DNA from: Lachnospiraceae bacterium UBA3282
GTDB lineage: Bacteria; Bacillota; Clostridia; Lachnospirales; Lachnospiraceae
Assembly: GCA_002361735.1 (NCBI GenBank)
Contig: DETS01000062.1
Location: 489-14,708 of the forward strand
Reading direction: 5' to 3'
Length of the DNA stretch: 14,220 nucleotides
The translations under genes were made by a program, and so were the position numbers. The notes beneath the pieces were generated by a model. The model was not told the origin of the DNA and did not search any database. It worked only from the letters and a program-made list of their open reading frames with translations. Positions 13,617-14,220 of the stretch are shown piece by piece (the stretch's first letter is position 1; every line of letters begins with the position of its first letter).

Positions 13617-13865
13617 ATGGAAGCGACAGATGCGATCAAGAAAAAAGCGGAAACAGAAAAAGAGACAGATACGGAAGTGATTTTGCAGTATCGCAATTAT
13701 GAGGTCAATATGGATGATGTGACTAAGCGGGTCAAAGCCCACTATATTGCAAAAGGATATCAGGCAGATTCCATTGAAAATATGCAGATCTATGTAAAGC
13801 CCGAGGATTTTACGGCTTACTATGTCATTAACGACGGCGTGGTGGGGAAGGTAAATCTTTTCTAA
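13617..13865 (+). CDS. Small conserved protein, DUF6465-like
   Basis: The product has 82 residues. The N-terminal third is charged and low complexity (AIKKKAETEKETDTE). The rest looks like a compact fold with ILQYRNYEVNMDDVTKRVKAHY, then IYVKPEDFTAYYVINDGVVGKVNLF. The Lys-Pro-Glu and AYYVIN...GKV pattern recalls the DUF6465 family common in Lachnospiraceae, whose function is unknown; this is from memory. The ATG at 13617 follows AAGGAGG (13605-13611) at 5 bases; the frame is open further upstream only through the leader. It has its own promoter and converges with azlD with a 37-bp gap in which no clear terminator is seen. Confidence 0.8.
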   Translation: MEATDAIKKKAETEKETDTEVILQYRNYEVNMDDVTKRVKAHYIAKGYQADSIENMQIYVKPEDFTAYYVINDGVVGKVNLF

Positions 13866-13902
13866 CACCGTGCGGACAGATTTTACAGTCGCAGTTTGTC
13901 GT

Positions 13903-14214
13903 TTAGAAGAAAGGAAGCAGCTCTACCAGAAATGCCACAGCGCAGCAGAGCACAGCCACCTGAAAGAGACTGCATCCTTTCCAGGCCAGGATGATACCCG
14001 CAATCAGGGCACAGAGACCCGCAGCGGGTTCCTGCGTGGCTTCCATGATGGCGGGGAAGGTCATGACCGCCAGCGTCGCGTAGGGCACATAAAAGAGGAA
14101 CGAACGCAGATATTTGTTGGTGATTTCCTTGCGGATCAGCGCCAGGGGCGCCATGCGGATCAGGTAGGAGACTGCCGCCATCACCAGAAGATAGATCCAG
14201 ATATTATGTTCCAT
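13903..14214 (-). CDS. azlD: AzlD family branched-chain amino acid export subunit
   Basis: This 103-residue integral membrane protein has about four helices: IYLLVMAAVSYLIRM, FLFYVPYATLAVMTFPAIM, AGLCALIAGIILAW, and FQVAVLCCAVAFLVELL. The conserved AzlD sequence YLIRMAPLALIRK near the N-terminus and the YVPYATLAVMTFPAI segment are typical. AzlD partners with AzlC to export branched-chain amino acids. The partner is expected just beyond the right edge: on this strand a TAG occurs at 14219-14217, immediately before the ATG, and could be its stop codon. The ribosome binding site would lie outside the window, so the start is the first ATG available. It is on the strand opposite to all other genes here. 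Confidence 0.9.
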   Translation of the reverse strand: MEHNIWIYLLVMAAVSYLIRMAPLALIRKEITNKYLRSFLFYVPYATLAVMTFPAIMEATQEPAAGLCALIAGIILAWKGCSLFQVAVLCCAVAFLVELLPFF

Positions 14215-14220
14215 TTCTAA

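Noticed and set aside
1..14220. CRISPR array, tRNA/rRNA, transposase, phage or toxin-antitoxin genes
   Set aside because: None seen on either strand: no regularly spaced repeats, no tRNA-like cloverleaf found by eye, and no matching protein families.

Overview
The window looks like a piece of a Lachnospiraceae (Clostridia, Firmicutes) chromosome, probably a gut commensal in the Roseburia / Ruminococcus / Blautia neighbourhood. The reasons are strong AGGAGG ribosome binding sites, tight same-strand operons, a manno-oligosaccharide catabolic set of the kind known from gut Firmicutes, a clostridial SpoIID/PG-binding/LysM protein and a small DUF6465-type protein. This placement rests on recognising families by eye; no database search was run.

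Region 1 (1-7431) is a beta-manno-oligosaccharide utilisation locus. It starts inside the lipoprotein substrate-binding subunit of a carbohydrate ABC importer. An intra-operon terminator-like hairpin and two MalF/MalG-type permeases (1467-2471, 2472-3320) follow. A 346-bp gap carries two or three hairpins, a fully consensus TTGACA-N16-TATAAT promoter and a stem-loop leader. Next come a cellobiose 2-epimerase family enzyme (3667-4836), a 313-bp gap with a large imperfect inverted repeat, and two different GH130 phosphorylases (5150-6322 and 6328-7350) closed by a good terminator. The inferred pathway is as follows. Oligosaccharides are imported by the ABC system using an ATPase encoded elsewhere. 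The epimerase converts the reducing-end mannose of mannobiose to glucose. The first GH130 phosphorolyses mannosyl-glucose to mannose-1-phosphate plus glucose, and the second GH130 shortens longer manno-oligosaccharides to mannose-1-phosphate. No mannanase, alpha-galactosidase, regulator or phosphomannomutase is present in the window.

Region 2 (7495-8427) is visibly AT-richer. It holds a short ABC-2-type permease-like protein, apparently internally deleted and without its ATPase, and a 90-residue three-helix membrane protein. It ends in a strong, possibly bidirectional terminator and looks like a decayed or transferred bacteriocin-immunity-type cassette.

Region 3 (8539-10395) is a single 618-residue protein with an N-terminal beta-sandwich-like segment, a SpoIID-like domain, two PG_binding_1 domains, a Pro/Asn linker and two nearly identical LysM domains. 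It has no signal peptide. A CATANNNTA sequence upstream hints at mother-cell sporulation expression.

Region 4 (10504-13493) is a two-gene potassium uptake operon, trkA (GTG start) and trkH, behind an extended -10 promoter.

Region 5 (13512-14214) has a small DUF6465-like gene with its own promoter on the + strand. It converges on azlD on the - strand, the small subunit of an AzlCD-type branched-chain amino acid exporter whose partner would lie beyond the right edge.

No CRISPR array, tRNA, rRNA, complete insertion sequence, phage gene or toxin-antitoxin pair was seen. No clearly new multi-gene system is visible. The least explained material is the structured intergenic DNA at 3320-3445 and 4866-5074, the truncated permease, and the unsecreted SpoIID-LysM protein.
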